DNA of 64,000 nucleotides from Thermoanaerobacterium sp. CMT5567-10 (GTDB lineage: Bacteria > Bacillota > Thermoanaerobacteria > Thermoanaerobacterales > Thermoanaerobacteraceae). Shown here one piece after another: positions 27,919 to 36,811 of the stretch. The position numbers and the translations under genes are program-made. How positions within the stretch are numbered: position 1 is the first letter of the stretch; every line of letters begins with the position of its first letter. The DNA is taken from NCBI RefSeq assembly GCF_030534315.2, contig NZ_CP130558.2:2036501-2100500 (forward strand), read 5' to 3'. The notes under the pieces were generated by a model that saw only the letters and a list, made by a program, of their open reading frames with translations, did not search any database and was not told the DNA's origin.

Positions 27919-29268
27919 ATGAATATTGATGAACTTAAAAATATTGTCTTTGAAAATGGGATAGTTGGCGCAGGTGGTGCTGGATTTCCTACACATGCAA
28001 AGCTCAGCGCTGGAGTTGATACAGTCATCTTAAATGGTGCTGAATGTGAACCGCTTTTGAGAGTTGATAGGCAGTTGCTTGCCGTATATACTGATGAAAT
28101 ATTAATGACTTTATCCCTTATAGTTGATACATTAGGTGCTAAATGTGGCTTAGTAGCGATAAAATCAGCATACAAGGCTGCAATTGGTTCAGTTAAGAAC
28201 TCAATTGGTAATTATAAAAACTTAGAGTTAAAGGTATTGCCAGACGTTTATCCTGCTGGCGACGAAGTTGTATTAATATATGAAACGACTGGTAGAATTG
28301 TGCCAGAAGGTTCTATACCTATCTCTGTTGGAACTATTGTAATGAATGTGGAAACTGTGCTTAATGTTTATAATGCTATTTATTTAAAACACCCAGTCAC
28401 AGAAAAATATGTAACTGTAACTGGAAATGTCAAATGTCCTAGTACATTTAAAGTAAAAGTAGGCACATCTGTGGCTGAGCTTATTGAAAAAGCAGGAGGA
28501 TGCTTAGAAGAAGATTATGAAATAATAATGGGTGGTCCCATGACTGGGAAAATAGTTGATAGAAAAGCCCCAATAACAAAAACAACAAAAGCTATTATTG
28601 CTCTCCCAAAAGACCACCCTGTGATAACAAAAAGAAAGACAAACATAAGCATAGAGTTAAAACGTGCAATGTCTGTTTGCTCTCAATGCCAAATGTGTAC
28701 AAATTTATGCCCAAGACACCTGTTAGGACATTCTATAGAACCTCATAAGGTTATGAATGCAGTTGCAAATGGCATTATTGCTGATACCACTGCATACACG
28801 ATAACTATGTTATGCTCTGAATGCGGATTATGTGAAATGTATTCGTGTCATCAAAGTTTGTCGCCGAGAAAAATAATAAGTCAAATAAAAACAAAATTAA
28901 GGCAAAATGGTGTAAAAAATCCTCATAGTAAAAAGCCAGAAAAAGCTAATATTATGAGAAATGAAAGGTTAGTTCCAATGGAAAGACTTATATCAAGACT
29001 TGCACTTAATAAATATAATGTTGATGCACCATTAAGCGCTGATACTATTGTTCCTTCAGGTTCTGTCATTATGCAATTGAACCAACATGTTGGAGTAGCA
29101 GCAAATCCTGTAGTAAAAGTTGGAGACATGGTGAAAGAAGGAGATTTAATAGGCGATATTCCGAATAATAAGCTAGGTGCTAGATTACATGCTAGTGTTG
29201 AAGGTGTTATAATAGATGTCACTGACCATAGTGTTGTTATCGAACCGAGAGGTGATTTTAATGGATAA
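27919..29268 (+). CDS. pduS: Cobalamin reductase PduS (RnfC-like Fe-S flavoprotein)
   Basis: 449 residues. The N-terminal RnfC-like flavin/NADH part (GIVGAGGAGFPTHAKLSAGV; GAECEPLL) is followed by two cubane-cluster motifs (CSQCQMCTNLCPR near 254 and CSECGLC near 300) and a C-terminal barrel-sandwich segment (VMQLNQHVGVAANPVVKVGD). PduS reduces cob(III/II)alamin so that PduO can adenosylate it, and may pass electrons to PduT. It overlaps pduT by eight bases. Confidence 0.92.
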   Translation: MNIDELKNIVFENGIVGAGGAGFPTHAKLSAGVDTVILNGAECEPLLRVDRQLLAVYTDEILMTLSLIVDTLGAKCGLVAIKSAYKAAIGSVKNSIGNYKNLELKVLPDVYPAGDEVVLIYETTGRIVPEGSIPISVGTIVMNVETVLNVYNAIYLKHPVTEKYVTVTGNVKCPSTFKVKVGTSVAELIEKAGGCLEEDYEIIMGGPMTGKIVDRKAPITKTTKAIIALPKDHPVITKRKTNISIELKRAMSVCSQCQMCTNLCPRHLLGHSIEPHKVMNAVANGIIADTTAYTITMLCSECGLCEMYSCHQSLSPRKIISQIKTKLRQNGVKNPHSKKPEKANIMRNERLVPMERLISRLALNKYNVDAPLSADTIVPSGSVIMQLNQHVGVAANPVVKVGDMVKEGDLIGDIPNNKLGARLHASVEGVIIDVTDHSVVIEPRGDFNG

Positions 29269-29809
29269 AGCAATAGGATTAGTTGAATACAAATCAGTTG
29301 CTACAGGAATAACTGCTGCTGATGATATGGCGAAAACTGCAGACGTCGAAATAATCGAAGCTCAGACAGTTTGCCCAGGCAAATACATCGTTCTATTGAG
29401 TGGGAAATTAAGTGCAGTCAATTCAGCTATAGAAAAGGGTATCAGCCAGTATTCAGATAATGTCATTGATAGCTTCATACTTGGGAATCCTCATGAATCA
29501 ATATATAAAGCTATGAATGGTACTTCTGAAATCAACGGTGTAGAAGCACTTGGCATCATAGAGACATTTTCAGCAGCATCAATAATACTTGCAGCAGATA
29601 CCGCTGCCAAAACAGCAAAAGTAAACCTTATAGAAATAAGAATAGCAAGGGGAATGTGTGGCAAGTCATACTTGCTGCTTACAGGCGAACTTGCTGCTGT
29701 TGAAGCATCAATTAATGCAGGATGCAAAATCTTAGAAAAGTCTGGTATGCTTTTGAATAAATCTGTAATACCAAATCCTGATAAATCTATTTGGGAGAAG
29801 ATTGTGTGA
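29261..29809 (+). CDS. pduT: BMC-T shell protein with Fe-S-cluster cysteine
   Basis: 182 residues with two tandem BMC domains (KAIGLVEYKSVATGITAAD; EALGIIETFSAASIILAAD). Cys38 in AQTVCPGKY is at the position that coordinates the central 4Fe-4S cluster of PduT trimers. The cluster is thought to carry electrons across the shell, and PduS is encoded just upstream. ATG 29261 follows SD gaggtgat. It is the only trimeric shell protein here, and the last gene of the BMC operon. Confidence 0.93.
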   Translation: MDKAIGLVEYKSVATGITAADDMAKTADVEIIEAQTVCPGKYIVLLSGKLSAVNSAIEKGISQYSDNVIDSFILGNPHESIYKAMNGTSEINGVEALGIIETFSAASIILAADTAAKTAKVNLIEIRIARGMCGKSYLLLTGELAAVEASINAGCKILEKSGMLLNKSVIPNPDKSIWEKIV

Positions 29810-29910
29810 CCATTAAAAAACAGATAAAAAAAGAAAATACAATATATAACATTATTAAAACAAAAAAATAATAAAAAAATTAATAAAAAATATTAAAAAC
29901 AAGAAGGAAT

Positions 29911-29938
29911 TTAACAAAAAACGTCGAATATATATAAT
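29911..29938 (+). promoter_or_regulatory. Probable promoter of the rhamnose/isomerase operon
   Basis: TTAACA (29911-29916) and TATAAT (29933-29938), 16-base spacer, lie in the A-rich gap between pduT and the AraA-like gene (29810-30067). Repeated AAAACAAAAA/AATAAAAA words upstream resemble the CAAAATAAA repeats before the BMC operon, so the same DeoR protein may act here. Confidence 0.45.
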
Positions 29939-30067
29939 AGTTAAATTAATAAACATATAATTGTTTAGATTAGATGAAAAATAATAAATTATTTTTATTT
30001 AAGAAAGATGTAAAAATGCTTTATTATAGAATTAGGTAAACGTTGAATTAGGGAGGATTTAAGCGTA

Positions 30068-31564
30068 ATGATTAAATTAGTAAAACCAATTAATAAGGCT
30101 AAAATAGGTTTATATACAGTTGGTTTAAAAGCCTATTGGAATCAATTTGAAGGTTTGAAAGAGAGAATAATAGAGTATGGGAAATTTATTGAATCTCGTT
30201 TATGTGATTTGGGAGAGGTTTACAACTTTGGACTTGTTGACGATGAGATAACTGCTAGATGTGCTGGTGAATGGTTTAATTCAAAGAATGTTGATATAGT
30301 TTTTTGTCATTCTGCTACGTATTGCACAAGTTCGTCAATGTTACCAGTGCACCAAATTTGCAAGGCGCCTTTAATAATATTAAATTTACAACCTACGGCA
30401 AGAATGAATTATGAGAAAACTTCAACAGGTGAATGGCTAGCTCATTGTGGTGCATGTCCTGTTCCTGAATTTACAAATGCTTTGAATCGTTCAGGAATTA
30501 GATATAGAATTGTTAATGGATTGCTTGGCATGGATAAAACACCTGAGATATCAGTTACAGATGAAAACACATCGCAAAGAAAAGAAGCATTAAGAGCATG
30601 GAAAGAGATTAGCGAGTGGGTTCAAGCGGCTACTGTGAAACGAACATTACAATATAGTCGTTTTGGCTTTCTTGGAAATAATTATAGTGGGATGTTGGAT
30701 ATGTATAGTGACTTTACAATGGTTCAAGCGCAATTTGGAATACATGTTGAGATTTTAGAGATGGATGATTTAAATAGATGCTTGGATAAAGTCACTCAAG
30801 ATGAAATTGAAGAAAAAATGATGCAAGTAAATGAATTTTTTCAAATCAGTGGTGATTCGCCATCTGATCCAATAGCAAAAAAACCATCTGATGAACAATT
30901 GGAATGGTCATGTAAAGTTGCTGCAGCACAAGAAAGATTAGTAAAAGAATATGATCTTGACGCACTTGCTTATTATTATCATGGGTATGAAGGCAGTTTC
31001 TATGAAAAATTGCAAAGTGGATTTATTGTTGGTCATTCAATACTTACTGCAGAAGGAGTGCCTTGTGCAGGTGAAGGAGATTTAAAAACTGCTATTGCAA
31101 TGAAAATATGTGATATTTTAGGAAAAGGCGGTAGTTTTTCGGAAATAGTAGCTGTTGATTATGATTTAGAGACAATTATAATGGGACATGATGGACCATT
31201 TCATATTCTAATTTCGGATGGTAAACCTATATTAAGAGGTATGGGATTATACCATGGGAAAAAAGGTAGCGGAGTTTCGGTAGAAGCAAAAGTAATTTCT
31301 GGTGCTGTTACTACTCTTGGAATAACCCAAACAGTTGATAGGAAAATGAAAATGATTATAAGTGAGGGAGAAGCGATTAAAGCTCCAATATTGATGATAG
31401 GAAATACTCAAACGCATATTAAATTTAATTGTCATCCAGATGAATATATGAATCGCTGGTTTATAGAAGCACCTACGCATCATTTTGCATTATCTGTAGG
31501 TCATAATGCATCTATCTTTGAAAAGATAGCTTATATGCTGGATTTAGATAAAGTCATTATTTGA
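30068..31564 (+). CDS. L-arabinose-isomerase-family protein of unknown sugar
   Basis: 498 residues, the length of AraA. It has family blocks (PLIILNLQPTARMNYE, FGFLGNNYSGMLDMYSDF, GVPCAGEGDLKTAIAMKI, GMGLYHGKKGSG) and a late HHFALSVGHN with His residues. It lacks the N-terminal GSQ-x-LYG sequence of standard AraA, so L-arabinose is unlikely to be the substrate. Placed between the BMC operon and the rhamnose importer, beside a true RhaA, it may isomerize L-fucose or another 6-deoxy sugar to its ketose (inference). SD gggagga precedes ATG 30068. Confidence 0.7.
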   Translation: MIKLVKPINKAKIGLYTVGLKAYWNQFEGLKERIIEYGKFIESRLCDLGEVYNFGLVDDEITARCAGEWFNSKNVDIVFCHSATYCTSSSMLPVHQICKAPLIILNLQPTARMNYEKTSTGEWLAHCGACPVPEFTNALNRSGIRYRIVNGLLGMDKTPEISVTDENTSQRKEALRAWKEISEWVQAATVKRTLQYSRFGFLGNNYSGMLDMYSDFTMVQAQFGIHVEILEMDDLNRCLDKVTQDEIEEKMMQVNEFFQISGDSPSDPIAKKPSDEQLEWSCKVAAAQERLVKEYDLDALAYYYHGYEGSFYEKLQSGFIVGHSILTAEGVPCAGEGDLKTAIAMKICDILGKGGSFSEIVAVDYDLETIIMGHDGPFHILISDGKPILRGMGLYHGKKGSGVSVEAKVISGAVTTLGITQTVDRKMKMIISEGEAIKAPILMIGNTQTHIKFNCHPDEYMNRWFIEAPTHHFALSVGHNASIFEKIAYMLDLDKVII

Positions 31565-31623
31565 ATACTGTAAAAGTTTTCTATAATTTTAATAATTCAT
31601 AGATGTGGGAGATGATAAGTGAT

Positions 31624-33132
31624 ATGTCTGATTATATTTTAGAACTAAAGGGAATTAAAAAAGAATTTCCTGGAGTTAAGGCATTAGATGATGTACATTT
31701 TCAGCTAAAAGAAGGTGAAGTTCATGCGCTGATGGGGGAGAATGGAGCTGGAAAGTCTACATTTATTAAAATAATAACTGGAGTGTATTCTCCAGATGAT
31801 GGTGAAATTTATGTAAATGGGCAAAAAGTAATTTTGAGGAGTCCGAGAGATGCTCAGAGATTAGGAATTGCAGCTATTTATCAACAAGTTACATGCTATC
31901 CAGATTTAAGTGTCACTGAAAATATTTTTATGGGTCATGAAAAAATAAAGAAAGGATTCAACAGAATTTTATGGAATGAAATGCATGAAGAAGCAAACAA
32001 GTTATTAAAAGAATTAGGCTCTGATATTGATCCAAAAACTTTAATGGGTGAGCTTACTGTAGCTCAACAACAAATTGTTGAAATTGCTAAAGCGATTTCA
32101 ACAAAAGCAAGAATAATAATTATGGATGAACCGACGGCATCTCTTACAAATAGAGAATGTGAAGAATTGTACAGAATAACAGAGCAATTAAAAAATAATG
32201 GTGTTTCTGTAATTTTTATTACACATAGGATGGAAGATTTGTATAGGTTAGCGGAAAGAGTTACTGTATTCAGAGATGGTAAATATATTGGAACATGGGG
32301 CGTCAACGAAATTTCAGAAAATGATTTAATTGCAGCTATGGTTGGTCGCAAAATATCACAACTATTTCCTAAAAAAGAAACAATAATTGGTGATGAACTT
32401 CTGCGTGTTGAAGGTCTTGGTAAAATGGGATATTTCGATAATGTTTCTTTTACGCTTCATAAAGGAGAGATTCTTGGATTAGCAGGTCTTGTTGGTGCCG
32501 GGAGGAGTGAAGTTTGCCAAGCTATATTTGGAATTTTGCCAATTGATAAGGGAAAAATTTATTTAGAAGGAAAGGAAGTACAAATAAATAATCCATGGGA
32601 AGCTATGGAACTTGGTATTGGTTACCTTCCTGAAGATCGTCAAAAGCAGGGCCTAATTCTTCAATGGAGTATCGGAATGAATATAACATTAGCAACACTT
32701 GAGAAAATTAATAATAGTGTTTGGATAAATAAATCTAAAGAAGCAAAAGTAGCTGAGGATATGGCAAAGAAAGTGAATGTAAAAGCTAATAGTATTTATA
32801 GTCTTGCAAGTACGTTGTCTGGTGGTAACCAACAAAAAGTAGTTGTTGCTAAATTGCTGAGTGCGAATTTGAAAGTATTGATTATTGACGAACCAACAAA
32901 AGGCATTGATGTTGGTGCAAAAGCTGCCATTCATGAGATGATGAGTGATTTAGCTTGTCAAGGTTATGGAATTATAATGGTGTCTTCTGAAATGCCAGAA
33001 GTACTTGGAATGAGTGACAATATAGTTGTTATGCATGAGGGTAAAGTAACAGCTATTCTAAGTAGAAAAGATGCAACACAAGAATTAATTCTTGATGCGG
33101 CAATGCATAATAGAAAGATAAGTATTGCTTAG
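31624..33132 (+). CDS. Sugar ABC transporter ATP-binding protein (rhamnose-type, two ABC domains)
   Basis: 502 residues with fused nucleotide-binding domains. The first has Walker A GENGAGKST and a variant signature (LTVAQQQ). The second has GLVGAGRSE and LSGGNQQKVVVAK followed by IDEPTKGIDVGAK. This is the RbsA/RhaT class. With two separate permeases and a lipoprotein downstream it powers uptake of L-rhamnose or a related sugar. ATGs at 31603 and 31612 are in frame, but 31624 starts the conserved region and has the better SD distance. Confidence 0.88.
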   Translation: MSDYILELKGIKKEFPGVKALDDVHFQLKEGEVHALMGENGAGKSTFIKIITGVYSPDDGEIYVNGQKVILRSPRDAQRLGIAAIYQQVTCYPDLSVTENIFMGHEKIKKGFNRILWNEMHEEANKLLKELGSDIDPKTLMGELTVAQQQIVEIAKAISTKARIIIMDEPTASLTNRECEELYRITEQLKNNGVSVIFITHRMEDLYRLAERVTVFRDGKYIGTWGVNEISENDLIAAMVGRKISQLFPKKETIIGDELLRVEGLGKMGYFDNVSFTLHKGEILGLAGLVGAGRSEVCQAIFGILPIDKGKIYLEGKEVQINNPWEAMELGIGYLPEDRQKQGLILQWSIGMNITLATLEKINNSVWINKSKEAKVAEDMAKKVNVKANSIYSLASTLSGGNQQKVVVAKLLSANLKVLIIDEPTKGIDVGAKAAIHEMMSDLACQGYGIIMVSSEMPEVLGMSDNIVVMHEGKVTAILSRKDATQELILDAAMHNRKISIA

Positions 33133-33169
33133 AAGAGAAGTAGTAATTTTAAAAGAAAGGAAAATGATT

Positions 33170-34192
33170 ATGCTTAAGAAAATTTCAAAGGATGATCATA
33201 GAAAATATAATTTTTATAATTTCAAGGAATTAGGCTTAGTAATATTTTTAGTCTTGCTCTGTATAATATTTCAATTAATTAATCCAAGATTTCTAACAGT
33301 AGAGAATATTAAGGATTTAATTACCAACACAGCGATATTAAGTATTTTGGCTGTTGGTATGATGCTTGTTCTTGTTACCAGAGGAATTGATCTTTCAATT
33401 GGTGCAACACTTGCATTGTCTGGTATGACATCGGCTTTGACAGTAAGTAAATATCAAAGTTTATCCCCGATTGTTGCAATTTTAATTGGTGTTATGATTG
33501 GGATGGTTTGTGGCTTTATCGTTGGATTGCTTGTTGCTAAGGCTAAGATTTTGCCGATAATAGCCTCTCTAGGTATGATGAATGTATATAGGGGATTAAC
33601 ATATATAATAAGTGGTGGTAGTTGGGTTAGTGCTGATCAGATGCCATCAAGTTTCAAAAGTATAGCAACAAGTTCAATTTTAGGAATTAATAATTTGATT
33701 TTTATAGCTATAATTATTTATCTGTTTTTCTATTATTTTATCAATTATACAAGAACAGGAAGGCAAATTTATGCAGTAGGAAGTAATCCTGATTCTGCTA
33801 TTATAACTGGCATTAAGATTGACAATGTCTTATTAATGGTTTACACGATTATGGGATTATTAGCAGGACTTGGAGGTGTATTGTGGGTTTCAAAATTTGC
33901 TTCTGCTCAAGGTGATACAGCTACTGGTTATGAACTTACTGTAATAGCTTCATGCGTTCTTGGCGGTGTAAGTATTGCAGGTGGTAGTGGTAAAATTATT
34001 GGAGTTATTTTAGGGTCATTACTAATAGGGACATTAAACAATGCATTGCCATTAATAAAGGTATCATCTTTCTGGGAACAAGCTATTCAGGGATTCGTTA
34101 TACTAATTGGAATTTTAATTAATGTTTTTGTAACAAGGAGAGCTAGATACAATAATTTAAAAAGGAGGGCACTAATCAATGGTGGCGAATGA
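33170..34192 (+). CDS. Sugar ABC transporter permease 1 (rhamnose-type)
   Basis: 340 residues with about eight to ten membrane segments. Conserved blocks of the RbsC family are GMMLVLVTRGIDLSIGATLALSG near the start and VLGGVSIAGGSGKIIG near the end. It pairs with the next gene as a heterodimeric channel, the arrangement known for rhamnose importers (RhaP/RhaQ). ATG 33170 has SD gaaagga at eight bases; ATG 33164 is too close. It overlaps the second permease by 14 bases. Confidence 0.87.
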   Translation: MLKKISKDDHRKYNFYNFKELGLVIFLVLLCIIFQLINPRFLTVENIKDLITNTAILSILAVGMMLVLVTRGIDLSIGATLALSGMTSALTVSKYQSLSPIVAILIGVMIGMVCGFIVGLLVAKAKILPIIASLGMMNVYRGLTYIISGGSWVSADQMPSSFKSIATSSILGINNLIFIAIIIYLFFYYFINYTRTGRQIYAVGSNPDSAIITGIKIDNVLLMVYTIMGLLAGLGGVLWVSKFASAQGDTATGYELTVIASCVLGGVSIAGGSGKIIGVILGSLLIGTLNNALPLIKVSSFWEQAIQGFVILIGILINVFVTRRARYNNLKRRALINGGE

Positions 34193-35165
34193 TAAGGAGC
34201 TTAGCAGCAATAAGATTAGTATTAAGAATTTATTTATGAGTTGGGAATGGATGTTAGTTATAATATTTATAATTGTAAATATTATTAATTCTGTCATTTC
34301 TCCATATTATCTAAATGCGGGCCAATTACTTAATGCGACAACTACATTTTTAGCAGAAACTTTTATAGTATTTCCTATGGTTTTTATACTAATTTTAGGC
34401 GAGATAGATATTTCAGTTGGATCTACCGTCGCTTTATCTTCTGTTATTATGGCAGCTTTATATAAAGCTGGATTACCGATGGCGATAGCTATATTGATTT
34501 CACTTGCTATCGGAATTGTTTGCGGTTTAATAAATGGTTTACTTATTGTTAAATTTAATTTATCTTCAATTATTGTCACATTTACTACTATGACATTATA
34601 CCGTGGTTTATGTTATGCAATATTAAAAGATCAGGCTATAGGAAATTTTCCTTCGTGGTATAAGTATTTTGGTTGGGGTTCCATTGGTGGAATTCCGTAT
34701 ATGTTAATTGCATTTATAATTACAGCCGTGCTCTATGGATTGTTATTGCATAAGACTACTTTTGGCAGGTATGTTTATGCAATGGGAAATAATATTACTG
34801 CTAGTAGATTTTCTGGTATAAAGGTTGACAAAATTAAATTGATGATTTTTATACTTGCAGGTCTTATGTCTTCGGTTACATCAATATTTCTTACTTCTAT
34901 AATGGGTAGCACTAGACCAGATGTAGCGCTTGGATATGAAATGGATGTAATTACAATGGCTGTTTTTGGTGGTGTAAGTACGGCGGGTGGAAAAGGTGGA
35001 ATTATTGGACCAATAATATCAATTTTTATAATTGGACTATTACATTATGGACTTGGTCTTATTAATATACCATCAACGACAATGCTTATAGTTGTTGGAG
35101 CTTTGTTGATATTTGCGGTAATGATCGCAAATATCAATCAGAATAAAAGTGGGAAAAAATTTTAA
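34179..35165 (+). CDS. Sugar ABC transporter permease 2 (rhamnose-type)
   Basis: 328 residues, polytopic, with VFPMVFILILGEIDISVGSTVALSS and VFGGVSTAGGKGGIIGP as the RbsC-family marks. It is clearly a paralogue of permease 1 rather than a copy. ATG 34179 has SD aaaggaggg inside the end of the previous gene, so the two are translated together, as expected for a 1:1 channel. Confidence 0.87.
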   Translation: MVANDKELSSNKISIKNLFMSWEWMLVIIFIIVNIINSVISPYYLNAGQLLNATTTFLAETFIVFPMVFILILGEIDISVGSTVALSSVIMAALYKAGLPMAIAILISLAIGIVCGLINGLLIVKFNLSSIIVTFTTMTLYRGLCYAILKDQAIGNFPSWYKYFGWGSIGGIPYMLIAFIITAVLYGLLLHKTTFGRYVYAMGNNITASRFSGIKVDKIKLMIFILAGLMSSVTSIFLTSIMGSTRPDVALGYEMDVITMAVFGGVSTAGGKGGIIGPIISIFIIGLLHYGLGLINIPSTTMLIVVGALLIFAVMIANINQNKSGKKF

Positions 35166-35263
35166 GATAGTTATTATTCGATGTTTATACAACAGCGAAT
35201 GCTGTTAGTATATAAATTTATTTTTAAATAATAAATAAAAATTTTTAGAAAGGATGAATGCTT

Positions 35264-36349
35264 ATGAAAAAATTCAAAAAAGTGTTGGCTTTAGTTTTGT
35301 CGCTATTTTTAGTAACATTAACTTTAGTTGCTTGCAGTTCTGGTACAAACTCTACAAATAATACAAATAATAATTCAAAAAATAGTTCTAATGTTAGTAA
35401 TCAAAGTAATAACGCCAAAAAGAGAATTGCTATTGTTGTAAAGAGTACGGGAAACCCGTATAACGAAAAGGAAATAGAAGGTTTTAAAAATGCTTTAAAA
35501 GAGCTCGGTGATGAAGCAATAGTTCAAGAACCAGTACAACCGACAGCTGATGCTCAGATTCAGATAATTCAACAGCTTACAGCACAAAAAGTTGATGCGA
35601 TAGCAATTGCTGCTAATGATCCTGATGCATTGCAACCTGCTTTACAAAAAGCTATGGATGCTGGTATAAAGGTTCTTTCGTTTGACTCTGCTACAAATGC
35701 TCAAAGCCGTATGGTTCATGTCAACCAAGCGGATCCAGAAATGATCGGTCGTACTTTGGTACAGGCAATTGCTACGATGATTGGAGGAAAAGGCCAAATT
35801 GCTATTCTAAGCGCTACTTCACAAGCAACAAATCAAAATACATGGATTAGCTGGATGAAGAAAGAATTAGAAAAGCCAGAATATAAAAATATTCAACTTG
35901 TTAAAATTGCTTATGGTGACGATCTTCGTGATAAAAGTGTATCTGAAACGCAAGGATTATTACAAGCTTATCCTAATTTAAAAGGGATTATATCCCCAAC
36001 AACAGTAGGTATTGCAGCAGCTGCGAAAGTTCTCACAGATAAAGGCCTTAAGGGGAAAGTACAATTGACGGGTCTTGGATTGCCAAGTGAAATGGCTGCC
36101 TATATTAAAAGCGGTGTATGTCAATGGATGTATTTGTGGAATCCAATAGATGTTGGTTATTTAACAGGATATGCGGCTGATGCTTTGGCTAAAGGTAAAA
36201 TATCAGGTAAAGTAGGAGATACAATTGATGCTGGTAGATTGGGTTCTAAAGCAGTGGTCAAAGCCGATGATGGAGGAACTCAAACATTACTTGGGGCGCC
36301 ATTTAAGTTCGACATCAAAAATATAGATGAATGGGCGAAAGTATATTAA
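35264..36349 (+). CDS. Rhamnose-type ABC transporter substrate-binding lipoprotein
   Basis: 361 residues. The lipoprotein signal ends with lipobox LVAC, followed by an Asn/Ser-rich linker and a type I binding fold (IAIVVKSTGNPYNEKEIEGF; GIISPTTVGIAAAAKVL; GLGLPSEMAAYIKSGVCQWM). This last region resembles RhaS rhamnose-binding proteins. ATG 35264 is nine bases from SD agaaagga. A strong hairpin follows and separates it from the mutarotase gene, probably letting the binding protein be made in excess. Confidence 0.85.
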   Translation: MKKFKKVLALVLSLFLVTLTLVACSSGTNSTNNTNNNSKNSSNVSNQSNNAKKRIAIVVKSTGNPYNEKEIEGFKNALKELGDEAIVQEPVQPTADAQIQIIQQLTAQKVDAIAIAANDPDALQPALQKAMDAGIKVLSFDSATNAQSRMVHVNQADPEMIGRTLVQAIATMIGGKGQIAILSATSQATNQNTWISWMKKELEKPEYKNIQLVKIAYGDDLRDKSVSETQGLLQAYPNLKGIISPTTVGIAAAAKVLTDKGLKGKVQLTGLGLPSEMAAYIKSGVCQWMYLWNPIDVGYLTGYAADALAKGKISGKVGDTIDAGRLGSKAVVKADDGGTQTLLGAPFKFDIKNIDEWAKVY

Positions 36350-36387
36350 ATTGATAATAAATAATTTAAATTAATTAAATAGAAACT

Positions 36388-36416
36388 ACGCCTCTTGAGA
36401 AAAATTCAAGAGGCGT
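36388..36416 (+). terminator. Strong hairpin between the binding-protein and mutarotase genes
   Basis: ACGCCTCTTGA (36388-36398) and TCAAGAGGCGT (36406-36416) form a perfect eleven-base stem. Only TTT follows, and the SD of the mutarotase gene is about eight bases downstream. It is likely an mRNA stabilizer or partial terminator within the operon. Confidence 0.6.
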
Positions 36417-36437
36417 TTGAAGAGAGGTGTCTTTTAA

Positions 36438-36764
36438 ATGAAAAATAGTCATAAATTTGCTTGGACATGGACTGTAAAGGAAGAGTATGTAGATGAATAT
36501 GTAAAAATGCATCTTAATCCGTGGCCAGAGATATTAGAAGAGCATCGCAAAGCTGGAATAAAGAACTACTCAATTTTTCAAAATGGGAACCAATTTTTCT
36601 ATTGTTTCGAATGTGATGATGTCAATGCTGCATTTGATTATATTGCTAAAAGTGAAATTTGCAATAAGTGGAATGCAATAACATCAAAAATGGTGGAGGG
36701 CTCATTTGATTTTAATAAAGAGGAGCCTATAAAACCTTTGCGCGAAATATTCTATTTGGAATAG
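36438..36764 (+). CDS. rhaM: L-rhamnose mutarotase
   Basis: 108 residues, the RhaM length, with family features: KFAWTWTVKEEYVDEYVKMHLNPWPEILEEHRKAGI split over the first two strands, NYSIFQNGNQFFYCFE, and a late NKWNAITSKMVEG. It speeds interconversion of rhamnose anomers so that RhaA gets its preferred form. rhaA follows 47 bases downstream, which supports rhamnose as the sugar of this operon. Confidence 0.88.
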   Translation: MKNSHKFAWTWTVKEEYVDEYVKMHLNPWPEILEEHRKAGIKNYSIFQNGNQFFYCFECDDVNAAFDYIAKSEICNKWNAITSKMVEGSFDFNKEEPIKPLREIFYLE

Positions 36765-36811
36765 TTTCACATTTTAAAATATACTTATCATTTCTCGAAA
36801 GGATGTTTATT

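Noticed and set aside
30068-31564. Annotation as L-arabinose isomerase araA
   Set aside because: The N-terminal GSQ-x-LYG signature is missing and the gene lies in a rhamnose/fucose context.
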